Of a DNA stretch of 52,606 nucleotides, positions 43,704 to 52,212 are shown piece after piece; the first letter of the stretch is position 1, and each line of letters begins with the position of its first letter. This stretch comes from a virus, in the IMG/VR virus record IMGVR_UViG_3300010367_000142, positions 1-52,606 of that record. One strand, written 5' to 3'. Below the pieces are notes generated by a model that saw only the letters and a list, made by a program, of their open reading frames with translations, made no database searches and was not told where the DNA came from. Made by a program: the position numbers and the translations under genes.

Positions 43704-45095
43704 GTGGTGATGGGCCGGGATGATGCGGTGTCGACGGCGCGGCGCCTGCTGGAGTTGCGTGACGGTGAGCAGGGGCGCTTGGACCGGATTCAGCGCTACA
43801 TGTGCGGTAAGCACGACAGCGTGTATGTGCCGAAGGGCGCGCGGGCCGAGTATCGGTGGCTAATCGAGCGGGCGCGGGTGAACATTCTGCCGCTCGTTGT
43901 GACGGTCGTCGCGCAGAACATGTACGTCGACGGCTATCGGCCTGCGGGCTCGGACAAGAACGCTGAGCCGTGGGCGGTGTGGCAGGCGAACCGTATGGAC
44001 GCCCGTCAGCACGGCATTCACCGCTCGGTGCTCACCTACGGTGCCGCTTACGCGGTGGTGATGCCGGGCAAGCCGGTTCCGGTGATCACGCCGTTTTCGC
44101 CGCGGCGGATGACGGCCTTGTACGCGGATCCGGTGAACGACGAGTGGCCGGTGCTTGCGGTCGAGGACCGGCTGGAGAACACGGCTAAGGGGAAGCGCCG
44201 GGTGGTGCGGGTCTATGACGATCAGGCCCGGTACACCCTGGCGGGGAAGCCGGACGGGTCTCGACTGGAGACTGACGGCGAGAACTGGGTGATGGAGCAT
44301 CGGCTGGGCGTGTGCCCGGTGGTGCGCTACATCAACACCGAGGATCTTGACGGTGATGGTGTGGTCGGCGAGGTCGAGCCGCTCATCGAAGTCCAGGACC
44401 AGCTGAACATGACGACGTTCAACTTGCTGATGGCGCAGCAGTATGCGGCGTTCCGTCAGCGCTGGGTGACCGGCATGGCGCCTCCGTTGGACAAGGACGG
44501 CAATCCGGTTGAGCCGTTCCGGTCCCGCGTGGACGGTCTGTTCGTCGCCGAGGACGCCGACACCAAGTTCGGCGAGTTCGGGCAGACTGATCTGAAGGGC
44601 TATCTCGACTCCCGTGAGTCGACGGTCCGGAACATCGCGACGATCTCCCAGGTGCCGCCGTACCACCTGCTCGGCCAGATGGTGAATCTGTCTGCCGAGG
44701 CTCTGGCCGCAGCCCGGGACGGCTTGGACCGCAAGACGGATGAACGGGAATCGCTGTGCGGTGAGGGTCATGAGCAGACGCTCCGTCTGTGCGCCCTGGC
44801 CTCCGGTGACAAGACGGCGTGGGAGGACACGGCAGCCCAGGTGGTGTGGCGTGACACGTCCGCGCGGTCGCTGGCGCAGACCGTGGACGCGCTCGGCAAG
44901 CTCGTCACGATGCTGGGTGTGCCCCCGCAGGAACTGTGGGAGCGCGTGCCGGGTGTTACGCAGACCGATGTGGAGCGGTGGAAGTCGGCCGCCGAGCAGG
45001 GCGATGCGATGGGCCGCCTGAACGGCATCATCGAGAAGCAGATGTCGCAGTCTGGCGCGGGCTCGGTCGTACCGGTTCCTGACGTGGCGGCCTGA
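43704..45095 (+). CDS. Portal protein (SPP1 gp6-like)
   Basis: 463 aa, GTG with GGAGGGAG upstream. RIQRYMCGKHDSVYVPKGA, NILPLVVTVVAQNMYVDGYR, LTYGAAYAVVMPG, GVCPVVRYINTEDLDGDG, VEPLIEVQDQLNMTTFNLL and SQVPPYHLLGQMVNLSAEAL match phage portal proteins of the SPP1/HK97 group. Dodecameric ring through which DNA passes; binds TerL and connector. Confidence 0.9.
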   Translation: MVMGRDDAVSTARRLLELRDGEQGRLDRIQRYMCGKHDSVYVPKGARAEYRWLIERARVNILPLVVTVVAQNMYVDGYRPAGSDKNAEPWAVWQANRMDARQHGIHRSVLTYGAAYAVVMPGKPVPVITPFSPRRMTALYADPVNDEWPVLAVEDRLENTAKGKRRVVRVYDDQARYTLAGKPDGSRLETDGENWVMEHRLGVCPVVRYINTEDLDGDGVVGEVEPLIEVQDQLNMTTFNLLMAQQYAAFRQRWVTGMAPPLDKDGNPVEPFRSRVDGLFVAEDADTKFGEFGQTDLKGYLDSRESTVRNIATISQVPPYHLLGQMVNLSAEALAAARDGLDRKTDERESLCGEGHEQTLRLCALASGDKTAWEDTAAQVVWRDTSARSLAQTVDALGKLVTMLGVPPQELWERVPGVTQTDVERWKSAAEQGDAMGRLNGIIEKQMSQSGAGSVVPVPDVAA

Positions 45096-45880
45096 TGGTG
45101 GCCGATCCGGCGGCGCCGCAGAAGTACCGCAGCGTTCAGGCGCTGCTGGCGGCTCGGATGGCGCAGCATGTTCTGCGCGTGTGGCGGGATCTGATGAACC
45201 CGGCGAAGGTGGATGCCTCGTGGCCGGCGGTGCGGGCGGCGTTGATGCCGATCGTGCAGCAGGCCCGTGAGCAGTCCGCCGTGCTCGCCCGGGCCGCTTA
45301 CGTGGATGCGCGGCAGGATGCGGGCGTTCCGGATGACGGGTTCGTTCCGTCGGGGCCGCTGCAGTTGGCGATCGACCGCCTCGAGGCCACGCTCGACGTG
45401 ACTGGTCCGGTGGAGTTCAAGAAGGCGATCGCCGCCGGGAAGACACCGCAGCAGGCGCTGGATGCCGCAGCGGTGCGCATGGTGGGCTCCACCCAGTACC
45501 TGGCCCTCGAGGGCGGCCGGTCGGTGATGAAGCAGTCCACCGACGCCGATGAGCGAGCAACGGGCTGGTCGCGGGTCACGGACAGCAATCCGTGCCACTG
45601 GTGCGCCATGCTCGCCTCCCGCGGGCCCGTCTACAAGTCGGCGAAGACTGCCGGTGACCCGCGCCAGGGCGGCAACCGCTACCACGACCATTGCGCTTGC
45701 CAAGCGTGGCCGGCCTTCACGCTCGACGAGCCGTTCATCGGCATCGCCGAGGGTTTGTACGACGACTGGCTGCGCGTGACGCGAGGCCGCGGAGGCAAGC
45801 ACGCCGTCAACGCGTTCCGGCGCTGGTGGGAAGCCGAAGGCCGGGCCGACTACGCGGCCCCGGACCGCCCCACCACCTAG
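45095..45880 (+). CDS. MuF-like head morphogenesis protein
   Basis: 261 aa, ATG overlapping the portal stop. VLARAAYVDARQDAGVPDDG, VFKK-like helical region (PVEFKKAIAAGKTPQQALD), WSRVTDSNPCHWCAMLASR, and YHDHCACQAWPAF are the MuF/SPP1 gp7 hallmarks (C-x2-C...H-x-H-C). A minor capsid protein injected with DNA in some phages. No C-terminal toxin is fused. Confidence 0.85.
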   Translation: MVADPAAPQKYRSVQALLAARMAQHVLRVWRDLMNPAKVDASWPAVRAALMPIVQQAREQSAVLARAAYVDARQDAGVPDDGFVPSGPLQLAIDRLEATLDVTGPVEFKKAIAAGKTPQQALDAAAVRMVGSTQYLALEGGRSVMKQSTDADERATGWSRVTDSNPCHWCAMLASRGPVYKSAKTAGDPRQGGNRYHDHCACQAWPAFTLDEPFIGIAEGLYDDWLRVTRGRGGKHAVNAFRRWWEAEGRADYAAPDRPTT

Positions 45881-46023
45881 ATCTCCCCATGCTGGGGGCC
45901 GCCTGTGGGCGGCTTCCTGAATCAGCTCAACCCGAGGCGCGTGCCGGCACGGTGCGCGCCTTCGCCATGCCCACTCTGCGTCAGCCGTCAGGCGGGCGCA
46001 CGTCCCGACACGGGAGCACCCAC
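45881..46023 (+). other. 143-bp spacer with hairpins before the scaffold gene
   Basis: CCCC/GGGG and GCCGCC/GGGCGGC hairpins occur close to the MuF-like stop, followed by GGCGCG/TGCGCGCC. They may set relative amounts of head proteins. No convincing gene. Confidence 0.45.
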
Positions 46024-46665
46024 ATGTCCACGCCCACCCAGGAGCCCGCTGGCGCCACGCCGGCCGTTCCGACCCCTGCCGAGGCTGTCGCAGCCGGACA
46101 GATCCCCGCACAAGCCCCGACTCCTGCCACCGCGTCGCCTTCCTCTGCATCTCCCGTGCAGCCCGCCGAAAGCGGGAAGTCGGCGGAGCCGACGGACTGG
46201 GAGGCCGAAGCGGCGAAGTGGAAGTCGCTGGCCCGCCGCCACGAGGGCAAGCACCTCGACGCACTGGGCTTCAAGTCGAGAGACGAGATCGAGCAGCTGC
46301 GGCAGTCCGCGCAGAAATACTCGGAGTTCGAGGAGACGCAGAAAACCGAGATCCAGAAGGCGACCGAACGGGCGCAAACCTTCGAGCAGCAGCTCGCGGA
46401 CGAGCGCGCACAGAACGCCCGCCTGCTGGCGGCGGCGACACACAACATCCCGCCGGAACTCATCGAACTCCTCGGGTCCGGCACCGCCGAGCAGATCGGC
46501 GCGCGGGCCGAGGTGCTTGCCGAGCGACTCAAGGCAGCGGCCCCGCCACCGGCCCCCGCTTCTCAGCGGCCGGTGGAGTCCCTCACGCCCGGCGCGGCCC
46601 CTTCATCGGCGGCGCCCGTCACTGCGGACGACTGGATCCGCCGGATGGCCCGCAACAAGACCTGA
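46024..46665 (+). CDS. Scaffolding protein
   Basis: 213 aa, ATG with GGGAG. N-terminus Pro/Ala rich; residues 55-130 strongly helical and charged (WKSLARRHEGKHLDALGF, EFEETQKTEIQKATERAQT, FEQQLADERAQN); C-terminal VTADDWIRRMARNK binds capsid in related proteins. Located just before the capsid gene, as usual. Confidence 0.8.
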   Translation: MSTPTQEPAGATPAVPTPAEAVAAGQIPAQAPTPATASPSSASPVQPAESGKSAEPTDWEAEAAKWKSLARRHEGKHLDALGFKSRDEIEQLRQSAQKYSEFEETQKTEIQKATERAQTFEQQLADERAQNARLLAAATHNIPPELIELLGSGTAEQIGARAEVLAERLKAAAPPPAPASQRPVESLTPGAAPSSAAPVTADDWIRRMARNKT

Positions 46666-46736
46666 TCTGACATTCGCAGCACCGGAATCTCCCATGTCAC
46701 GGGGCCGGGGTCGCTGCTCTTCCGGAAGGAGCCCCC

Positions 46737-47687
46737 GTGGCCACGTACAACTCTCTGATCTCTCGGGATGCCAGCAACGATCCGCTGGTGCCCGAGCCGG
46801 TCTCCAAGGAGATCATCCAGGAGCTGCCGACCCAGTCGGCGGTGCTGCAACTCGCCCGCCAGGTCCCGATGTCGACGAAGACGCAGAGGCAGCCCGTCCT
46901 CGACGTCATGCCGATCGCCTACTTCGTGGGCGGCGACACCGGTCTGAAGCAGACGTCGGCGCAGGACTGGAAGAACGTCGACCTGATCGTCGAGGAGATG
47001 GCGACGATCGTCCCGATCCCCGAGGCGTACCTCGACGACGCACAGGTGCCGATCTGGGACGAGGTGAAGCCCCGGCTGGTGGAGGCGCTCGGCGCTCTCC
47101 TGGACGGGGCGGCCCTGTTCGGCACGAACAAGCCGTCCACGTGGCCGACTGCCGTCTACCAGTCGGCGGTCGCCGCGGGCAACGCGGTCATCGCGGGCAC
47201 GGGCGACGACTTCGCGCAGGACGTGTCGAACACGGCCGAGCTGGTCACCCGGGACGGCTTCGCAGTCAACGGGTTCGTGGCCCGTCCGGGCCTGAACTGG
47301 AAGCTCGTCGGCATGCGGTCGACCGAAGGCATCCCGATCTACCAGCCGAACCTGGACGGGCGCCCTGGCGGCAACCTGTACGGCTACCCGATGGCGGAGC
47401 TCTCCAACGGCGCCTGGGACATGTCCGAGGCCGAGCTGCTGATGGGCGACTGGAGCAAGGTCATCATCGGGAAGCGGACGGACATCAGCTTCAAGCTGTT
47501 CACCGAGGGTGTCATCTCCGACGACGACGGCAAGGTCATCCTCAACCTGATGCAGCAGGACAGCGTGGCGCTGCGCGTGGTGATGCGGGCGGCGTTCGCC
47601 ACGGCCAACCCGGCGACCCGCCTCAACACCAACGCGGCGACCCGGTCGCCGTTCGGTGTCGTTCAGGCGACCACGGCCGCATCCTGA
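46737..47687 (+). CDS. Major capsid protein (HK97 fold)
   Basis: 316 aa, GTG with AAGGAG six bases upstream. MATYNSLISRDASNDPLVPE then PQSAVLQLARQVPMS-type N-arm; VGGDTGLKQTSAQDWKNVDL, EEMATIVPIPEAYLDDAQVP, and ISDDDGKVILNLMQQDSVAL, RVVMRAAFATANPATRLN match the actinophage HK97-type capsid family. No separate protease gene was seen, so processing is uncertain. Confidence 0.9.
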   Translation: MATYNSLISRDASNDPLVPEPVSKEIIQELPTQSAVLQLARQVPMSTKTQRQPVLDVMPIAYFVGGDTGLKQTSAQDWKNVDLIVEEMATIVPIPEAYLDDAQVPIWDEVKPRLVEALGALLDGAALFGTNKPSTWPTAVYQSAVAAGNAVIAGTGDDFAQDVSNTAELVTRDGFAVNGFVARPGLNWKLVGMRSTEGIPIYQPNLDGRPGGNLYGYPMAELSNGAWDMSEAELLMGDWSKVIIGKRTDISFKLFTEGVISDDDGKVILNLMQQDSVALRVVMRAAFATANPATRLNTNAATRSPFGVVQATTAAS

Positions 47688-47694
47688 CCCGCAG

Positions 47695-47724
47695 GCGCCG
47701 GCTGGCCGTCGAGTTGGCCGGCGC
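47695..47724 (+). terminator. Hairpin after the capsid gene
   Basis: GCGCCGGC/GCCGGCGC stem of 8 bp with a 14-base loop (one inner GGCC/GGCC stem), just after the capsid stop. May lower expression of the following glycosyltransferase. Confidence 0.55.
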
Positions 47725-47744
47725 TGGGTAGATCGGAGTTCCTC

Positions 47745-48758
47745 TTGCGGGTTTTGGCGATGTTGCACGCCTATCCTCCGGCTCACAATGCGGGGGCCGA
47801 GTGGGCAGCGCACAGTCTGCTGCGGGAGCTCGCGGCGCGGGGCCATGAGGTCGACGTCCAGTTGTCGCATCCAGCTGCCGCGTCGGCTGGTTACGAGTTG
47901 GACGGGGTGCGCGTACATCCGCACCGAGGCAAGGCGGATCCGGGTCCTTGGATGAAGGGCGAGCGGCGCGCCGATGTGATCGTCACGCATCTGGAGAACA
48001 CGCCGCGCGCCTCGATCCTGGGCGAGCTGAACCGGATTCCGGTGGCGCATCTGCTGCACAACACCTTCGAGAAATCGAAGTCGTGGCTGGTGAAGGGCTC
48101 CCCGTCGCTGGTCGTCTACAACACGGCATGGATGAAAGCGGATGCGGAGGCGTGGTGGCGTGTTCACCGCGGGGATCGGCCGATGCCGTGGGGCATCACC
48201 GTGCACCCTCCGGTCGCTGTCGAGGACTACCAGGCTTCGCCGGGAGACCACATCACCCTGATCAATCTGACGGAAGAGAAGGGCGCCAAGGTCTTCTACG
48301 CGCTCGCGGAGCGCATTCCGCGCCGAAAGTTCCTCGGCGTGATCGGCGGCTACGGACAGCAGATCGTCCGCGACGATCTGCCGAACGTGGAGATCGTGCC
48401 GCACACGCCTGGGGACCGGATGGCGAAGGACGTCTACGCCCGCACCAGGGTCCTCCTGGCGCCGTCCTCATACGAGTCCTACGGGCGCGTCGCGGTCGAA
48501 GCAATGTGCTCCGGCATCCCCGTCGTTGCGCATCCGACCCCAGGGCTCATGGAGTCGCTGGGTGAGGTCGGCATCTTCGCCGACCGGGATGACGTGGATG
48601 CCTGGGAGGCGGCCGTGAAGCGGCTGTTTTCCCCGAAGGTCTTTCCGCAGGCGTCGAAGGCGGCTGCGGCGCGCGCTGCTGGCCTCGACCCGGCAGCCGA
48701 GCTCGACCTTTGGGTCGCGGCGATGGAGGGGGTGGCGAAGCGTGGATCCCCTCGCTAG
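47745..48758 (+). CDS. Glycosyltransferase family 4, copy 1
   Basis: 337 aa, TTG with GGAG six bases upstream. MRVLAMLHAYPPAHNAGAEW is the N-terminal GT-B loop; SYESYGRVAVEAMCSGIPVV contains the E-x7-E motif, and HPTPGLMESLGEVGIFA follows. Donor is a nucleotide sugar; acceptor unknown. It is wedged between capsid and connector genes and overlaps the next by 17 bases, so it belongs to the late operon. It is clearly related to the protein at 49371. Confidence 0.85.
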   Translation: MRVLAMLHAYPPAHNAGAEWAAHSLLRELAARGHEVDVQLSHPAAASAGYELDGVRVHPHRGKADPGPWMKGERRADVIVTHLENTPRASILGELNRIPVAHLLHNTFEKSKSWLVKGSPSLVVYNTAWMKADAEAWWRVHRGDRPMPWGITVHPPVAVEDYQASPGDHITLINLTEEKGAKVFYALAERIPRRKFLGVIGGYGQQIVRDDLPNVEIVPHTPGDRMAKDVYARTRVLLAPSSYESYGRVAVEAMCSGIPVVAHPTPGLMESLGEVGIFADRDDVDAWEAAVKRLFSPKVFPQASKAAAARAAGLDPAAELDLWVAAMEGVAKRGSPR

Positions 48759-49374
48759 CCCGACGGATCTCTCGGACCGTCTCGGCAGGCCGTTGACGGT
48801 GGCTGAGGAGGCCCGTGCGCAAGCGTTGCTTGTGGACGCGTCTGCGCTGGTGCGGGCGTACACGGGGCAGGACTTCACCCGCACCGATAACGAAACCGTT
48901 GTGATGCGGGCCCAGCAGGGCGAGATCCGACTGCCGAAACGGCCCGTCATCGACGTCACGGCCGTCGTAGCGGTCGGCGCCGGAGGGGCCCCGGATCTGC
49001 CGGTGACCGGATGGCAGTGGGACGGCATCGACATCGTCCGCACGGCAACCGACAGCCCGGCGATCAATCTGCCCGAGCTCTGGTACGAAGACGAGGCCGA
49101 GGCTTATCCGGGTACCTATCGGGTCACGTACAGCCACGGTGATCCTGCGGTACCCCCTGACGTGGTCGCGATCGTGGCGCGGATGGCTCTGCGCACGATG
49201 ACCGCGCCCACCATGGCGGGCGGCCTCACCGGCGAGACGATCGGCCCCTACAGCTATCGCACCGACGGCTCCGGAGTCGGAACCGCGGTCGTCATGACCG
49301 ACGACGACCGCAAGATGCTCGAACTCGCCGGGTATCGGCGCAAGACCGGCATGTCGATGGTGAGGTGGCGATGA
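48742..49374 (+). CDS. Head-tail adaptor protein
   Basis: 210 aa, GTG start overlapping the glycosyltransferase end. DPLASPTDLSDRLGRPLTVA, EARAQALLVDASALVRAYTG and TGMSMVRW: a helical N-terminal half, as in HK97 gp6-like adaptors, and a beta second half (RLPKRPVIDVTAVVAVG, YPGTYRVTYSHGD). It forms a ring on the portal. Confidence 0.8.
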   Translation: MDPLASPTDLSDRLGRPLTVAEEARAQALLVDASALVRAYTGQDFTRTDNETVVMRAQQGEIRLPKRPVIDVTAVVAVGAGGAPDLPVTGWQWDGIDIVRTATDSPAINLPELWYEDEAEAYPGTYRVTYSHGDPAVPPDVVAIVARMALRTMTAPTMAGGLTGETIGPYSYRTDGSGVGTAVVMTDDDRKMLELAGYRRKTGMSMVRWR

Positions 49375-50372
49375 CCCGTCCGCTGCGGATCGCGGTCCGC
49401 GTGCACGCGATGCCCCCAGAGCACAACGCCGGCGCCGAACACATGCTGGTGGGGATGCTGCGGCCTCTCGTCGAGCGAGGGCATGACGTGCAGGTGTGGC
49501 TTTCCCAGCTCGGCGAGGCGCGCGAGCCCTACGACTACCGGGACATCCCGGTCGTTCCGCTCGCTTCCCGTCTCGACTTCGGGAGCGCGGTGCGCCGGGC
49601 TGACGTGGTGCTGTCGCACCTGGAATCCGTCCCGACGACAGCCTCACTGTCCCGCGGCTACGGCAAGCCGATGGCCGTGATCTGCCACAACACCTTCCGA
49701 CCCACCTTCCGCGACATGGCCGCCGGTGGCACTGCGCTGGCGGTCTACAACAGCCAGTGGATGGAACGCGAGGCGGAACTGTTCTTCGCCGAATACCCGA
49801 AGGGTGTGCGCCCCGAGCGGTCGCTGATTGTGCGGCCCCCCGTGGTCGCTGCGGAGTATGCGACGAAACCGGGCAGCGCGGTGACGCTCATCAACTGCAA
49901 CCCGGAGAAGGGAGGCAAGGTTCTCGAAGCCCTCGCCCGCCGCATGCCTGAGCAGCGGTTCCTTGCCGTGACCGGTGCCTACGGTGAACAAGCCCTGCCG
50001 GACCTGCCGAACGTCGAGATCCTGGATCACGTTCGCGGTGAGGACATGCGGGAGAGGGTGTATGCGCGCACGAAAGTGCTGCTCATGCCCAGCTCCTACG
50101 AATCGTGGGGCCGAGTCGGCGTAGAGGCGATGGCCAGCGGCATCCCCGTCCTGGCCCACCCCACACCAGGGCTGTGCGAATCGCTCGCCGAGGCCGGCGT
50201 GTTCGCCAACAGAGACGACATCGACGGGTATGAGGCGTCGCTCCGGCGCCTCCTGATGCCCGGCGAATACCGTCTGGCGTCCAAGCGAGCGAAGGCCCGC
50301 AGTGCCGAACTCGACCCAGCCGGAGACCTCGCGGCATGGTGCGACACGGTTGAGGGGGTCGCGCGTGCGTGA
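49371..50372 (+). CDS. Glycosyltransferase family 4, copy 2
   Basis: 333 aa, ATG overlapping the previous stop (ATGA). LRIAVRVHAMPPEHNAGAEH at the start; SYESWGRVGVEAMASGIPVL with the E-x7-E motif; PTPGLCESLAEAGVFANRDD. Aligned with the copy at 47745 it shares YN..WM, KG.KV..ALA.R.P, DLPNVEI, VYART.VLL.PSSYES. A duplicate that kept the catalytic residues. Overlaps the following connector gene, so it is part of the late operon. Confidence 0.85.
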   Translation: MTRPLRIAVRVHAMPPEHNAGAEHMLVGMLRPLVERGHDVQVWLSQLGEAREPYDYRDIPVVPLASRLDFGSAVRRADVVLSHLESVPTTASLSRGYGKPMAVICHNTFRPTFRDMAAGGTALAVYNSQWMEREAELFFAEYPKGVRPERSLIVRPPVVAAEYATKPGSAVTLINCNPEKGGKVLEALARRMPEQRFLAVTGAYGEQALPDLPNVEILDHVRGEDMRERVYARTKVLLMPSSYESWGRVGVEAMASGIPVLAHPTPGLCESLAEAGVFANRDDIDGYEASLRRLLMPGEYRLASKRAKARSAELDPAGDLAAWCDTVEGVARA

Positions 50373-50718
50373 GCTTCCCTTCGGCGACACGGTCACGATC
50401 CTGCGCCCTGGGCCGCCGACGCGGGATGTCTACCAGAACGACGTCCCCGGAGCCCCGACCGAGATCATCATCCCGGGCTGTGCTGTGGCGCCGCGAGACA
50501 GTACCGGGGCGGGCGCCAACGAGATCGTCGACGCCCGCGACACCGTCATCAGCGGCCTCACCCTGTACGCCCCCTACGGCACAGACATCCGGGCCACAGA
50601 CCGGGTCCGGGTCGGCAGCGACCTGTACGAAGTCGAAGGCCACTCCGGGGCCTTCAGGTCGCCATTCACCGGCTCAACCGGGCCCGTGGTCGTCGCCCTG
50701 GAACTGGTAACCGGCTAG
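50365..50718 (+). CDS. Head closure/stopper protein
   Basis: 117 aa, GTG with GAGGGGG upstream. FGDTVTILRPGPPTRDVYQN, GCAVAPRDSTGAGANEIVD, GLTLYAPYGTDIRATDRVRV and YEVEGHSGAFRSPFTGSTGP are the compact beta barrel of gp16/gp7-type stopper proteins in actinophages. Sits between adaptor and neck genes. Confidence 0.75.
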   Translation: MRELPFGDTVTILRPGPPTRDVYQNDVPGAPTEIIIPGCAVAPRDSTGAGANEIVDARDTVISGLTLYAPYGTDIRATDRVRVGSDLYEVEGHSGAFRSPFTGSTGPVVVALELVTG

Positions 50719-50734
50719 CCCGACGGGAGGGGAC

Positions 50735-51061
50735 ATGGCCGCACGGTTCACGATGAACCGCAAAGGGATCGGCGAGATGCTGTGCATGCCGGGCATGCAG
50801 GCGGAGATGCTGCGTCGCGCCAACGTCATCAAGGGCATCGCCGTCGCGACTTCCCCTGTAGATGAGGGCAGTCCCCGTCCGGGGCACTACAAGGAGTCGT
50901 GGGAGACGGACAGTACGAGCCGCGGTGGGCGCCGCCGGGACCGTGCGGTCGGCTACGTCCGCAACACCGCCTACTACGCCCGCTGGGTGGAGTACGGGAC
51001 CGAGAGGGTCCCCGCCCACCACGTGCTTCTACGGGCGGCGCAACTCGGCGGGCGGAACTGA
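50735..51061 (+). CDS. Tail completion/neck protein (HK97 gp10-like)
   Basis: 108 aa, ATG. GMQAEMLRRANVIKGIAVAT, SPVDEGSPRPGHYKESWETD and AYYARWVEYGTERVPAHHVL (VE-x-GT plus HHVL) match HK97 gp10-like neck proteins. The next gene starts at its stop. Confidence 0.85.
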   Translation: MAARFTMNRKGIGEMLCMPGMQAEMLRRANVIKGIAVATSPVDEGSPRPGHYKESWETDSTSRGGRRRDRAVGYVRNTAYYARWVEYGTERVPAHHVLLRAAQLGGRN

Positions 51062-51453
51062 TGGCGGTTGTCGGCAGCGTGGACGTCGAGGTCGAACTCG
51101 TAGCCTGGCTGACGGACCGGCTGGACGAGCGAACTCTCACAGATCTTCCCGCGAACCTGGGCGATGTGCTGCCAGTGATCCAGGTCCAGCGGGTGGGTGG
51201 TGGCGACGACGGCATCCGACTGGACCGCGCGTTCGTCGATGTCGACGTGTACGCCGCCAACCGGCAAGCAGCGTCTCAACTCATGAGCCAGACACGCTCC
51301 TTGCTCCTCACCGGGCTGCGGGGCACCGTCACAGCTACGGCAGTGTTCACGTCCGCCCGTACCATCACGGCGCCCGGGTGGCGCGACTACGAGAACCCCA
51401 ACCTGCGCCGCTTCGGCGCCACGTTCGAAATCTTCTGCCACCCGGTCTCCTGA
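51061..51453 (+). CDS. Tail terminator protein
   Basis: 130 aa, ATG overlapping the neck stop. DVEVELVAWLTDRLDERTLT, VIQVQRVGGGDDGIRLDRAF, DVDVYAANRQAASQLMSQTR and RRFGATFEIFCHP match the tail terminator (gpU-like) fold that caps the tube next to the head. Confidence 0.8.
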   Translation: MAVVGSVDVEVELVAWLTDRLDERTLTDLPANLGDVLPVIQVQRVGGGDDGIRLDRAFVDVDVYAANRQAASQLMSQTRSLLLTGLRGTVTATAVFTSARTITAPGWRDYENPNLRRFGATFEIFCHPVS

Positions 51454-51463
51454 CCGCTTTCGG

Positions 51464-51503
51464 GCCCGCGCCGGACCCCTTCACCACCCGCCCGTGCGCG
51501 GGC
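51464..51503 (+). terminator. Hairpin before the tail tube gene
   Basis: GCCCGCGC/GCGCGGGC 8-bp perfect stem with a 24-base loop; lies in the 71-bp spacer upstream of the tail protein. Confidence 0.5.
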
Positions 51504-51524
51504 TCTTCCACGTCTGGAGACATC

Positions 51525-52109
51525 ATGGTCAACATCACCCGCGCAGCCGACCTTCTGGAGGTCGGCGCGAACGGCGCCGGATGGACTGCTCCGCTCGGCA
51601 CAGCGTCCCCTGGCGACCCGGCTGTTCAGCCGCTGTCGCCGTGGCTCCCGCTGGGCGCCATCTCGGACGACGGCCTCGTTCAGGGCTTCGAGGAGGACTC
51701 GCAGTCCTTCACTCCGTGGGGTTTGACTTCGCCGATCAGGACGTCGATCACGTCCAGCCTGCGGACGTTCAGTCTGACGGCGTGGGAGACGGCCCGGACG
51801 ACGGTGCGGAGCCTGCAGTACCGCATCGATGTCGCGGAGCTGGCGCCGGCGTCGGGTCTGACGTCGTTCGCGGAGACCGCGTCGCCGGTGCCGGACCGGC
51901 GGGCGTTCTGGCTCGCAGTCTTCGACGGAGATCTGCAGCTCGGCTTCTACCTCCCCGAGGCGGAGATCACGGAACGCAGCGACGTCACCCACAAACAAGA
52001 CGAAGTCGCCGGCTTCGAGTGGACGATCACCGCCTACCCGGATGAGTCCGGGAACACGGTGTACCACGCGGACCGCGTCCCGGAGACGGCCACCTACACA
52101 GGCTCCTGA
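51525..52109 (+). CDS. Major tail protein
   Basis: 194 aa, ATG with GGAGA six bases upstream. MVNITRAADLLEVGANGAGW, GAISDDGLVQGFEEDSQSFT, RTSITSSLRTFSLTAWETAR and FEWTITAYPDESGNTVYHAD have the tail tube layout of siphoviruses (repeated beta domain, polymerising N-terminal part). Lies in the normal order after the terminator. Confidence 0.85.
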   Translation: MVNITRAADLLEVGANGAGWTAPLGTASPGDPAVQPLSPWLPLGAISDDGLVQGFEEDSQSFTPWGLTSPIRTSITSSLRTFSLTAWETARTTVRSLQYRIDVAELAPASGLTSFAETASPVPDRRAFWLAVFDGDLQLGFYLPEAEITERSDVTHKQDEVAGFEWTITAYPDESGNTVYHADRVPETATYTGS

Positions 52110-52127
52110 GCTGGTGGGCGGGTCGCA

Positions 52128-52191
52128 GGCACCCTCTGGGTGCCGCCGTTGGCGCGGGCCCGACCCGTCCACCTTCATTTTTGCCCGCGCC
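52128..52191 (+). terminator. Two hairpins after the tail tube gene
   Basis: GGCACCC/GGGTGCC (7-bp, 3-base loop) and GGCGCGGGC/GCCCGCGCC (9-bp, 23-base loop including TTTTT). They probably reduce read-through from the abundant tube mRNA into the next gene. Confidence 0.6.
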
Positions 52192-52212
52192 GTGAGATAA
52201 GGAGCCCGCGCC

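Noticed and set aside
42024-43814. Minus-strand frame of 596 codons across the terminase gene
   Set aside because: Antisense shadow of terL; Arg/Leu/His rich without domain features.
46563-48404. Minus-strand frame of 613 codons over the capsid and glycosyltransferase genes
   Set aside because: Opposes well supported structural genes, with the Arg-rich composition expected from reverse reading of high-GC sequence.
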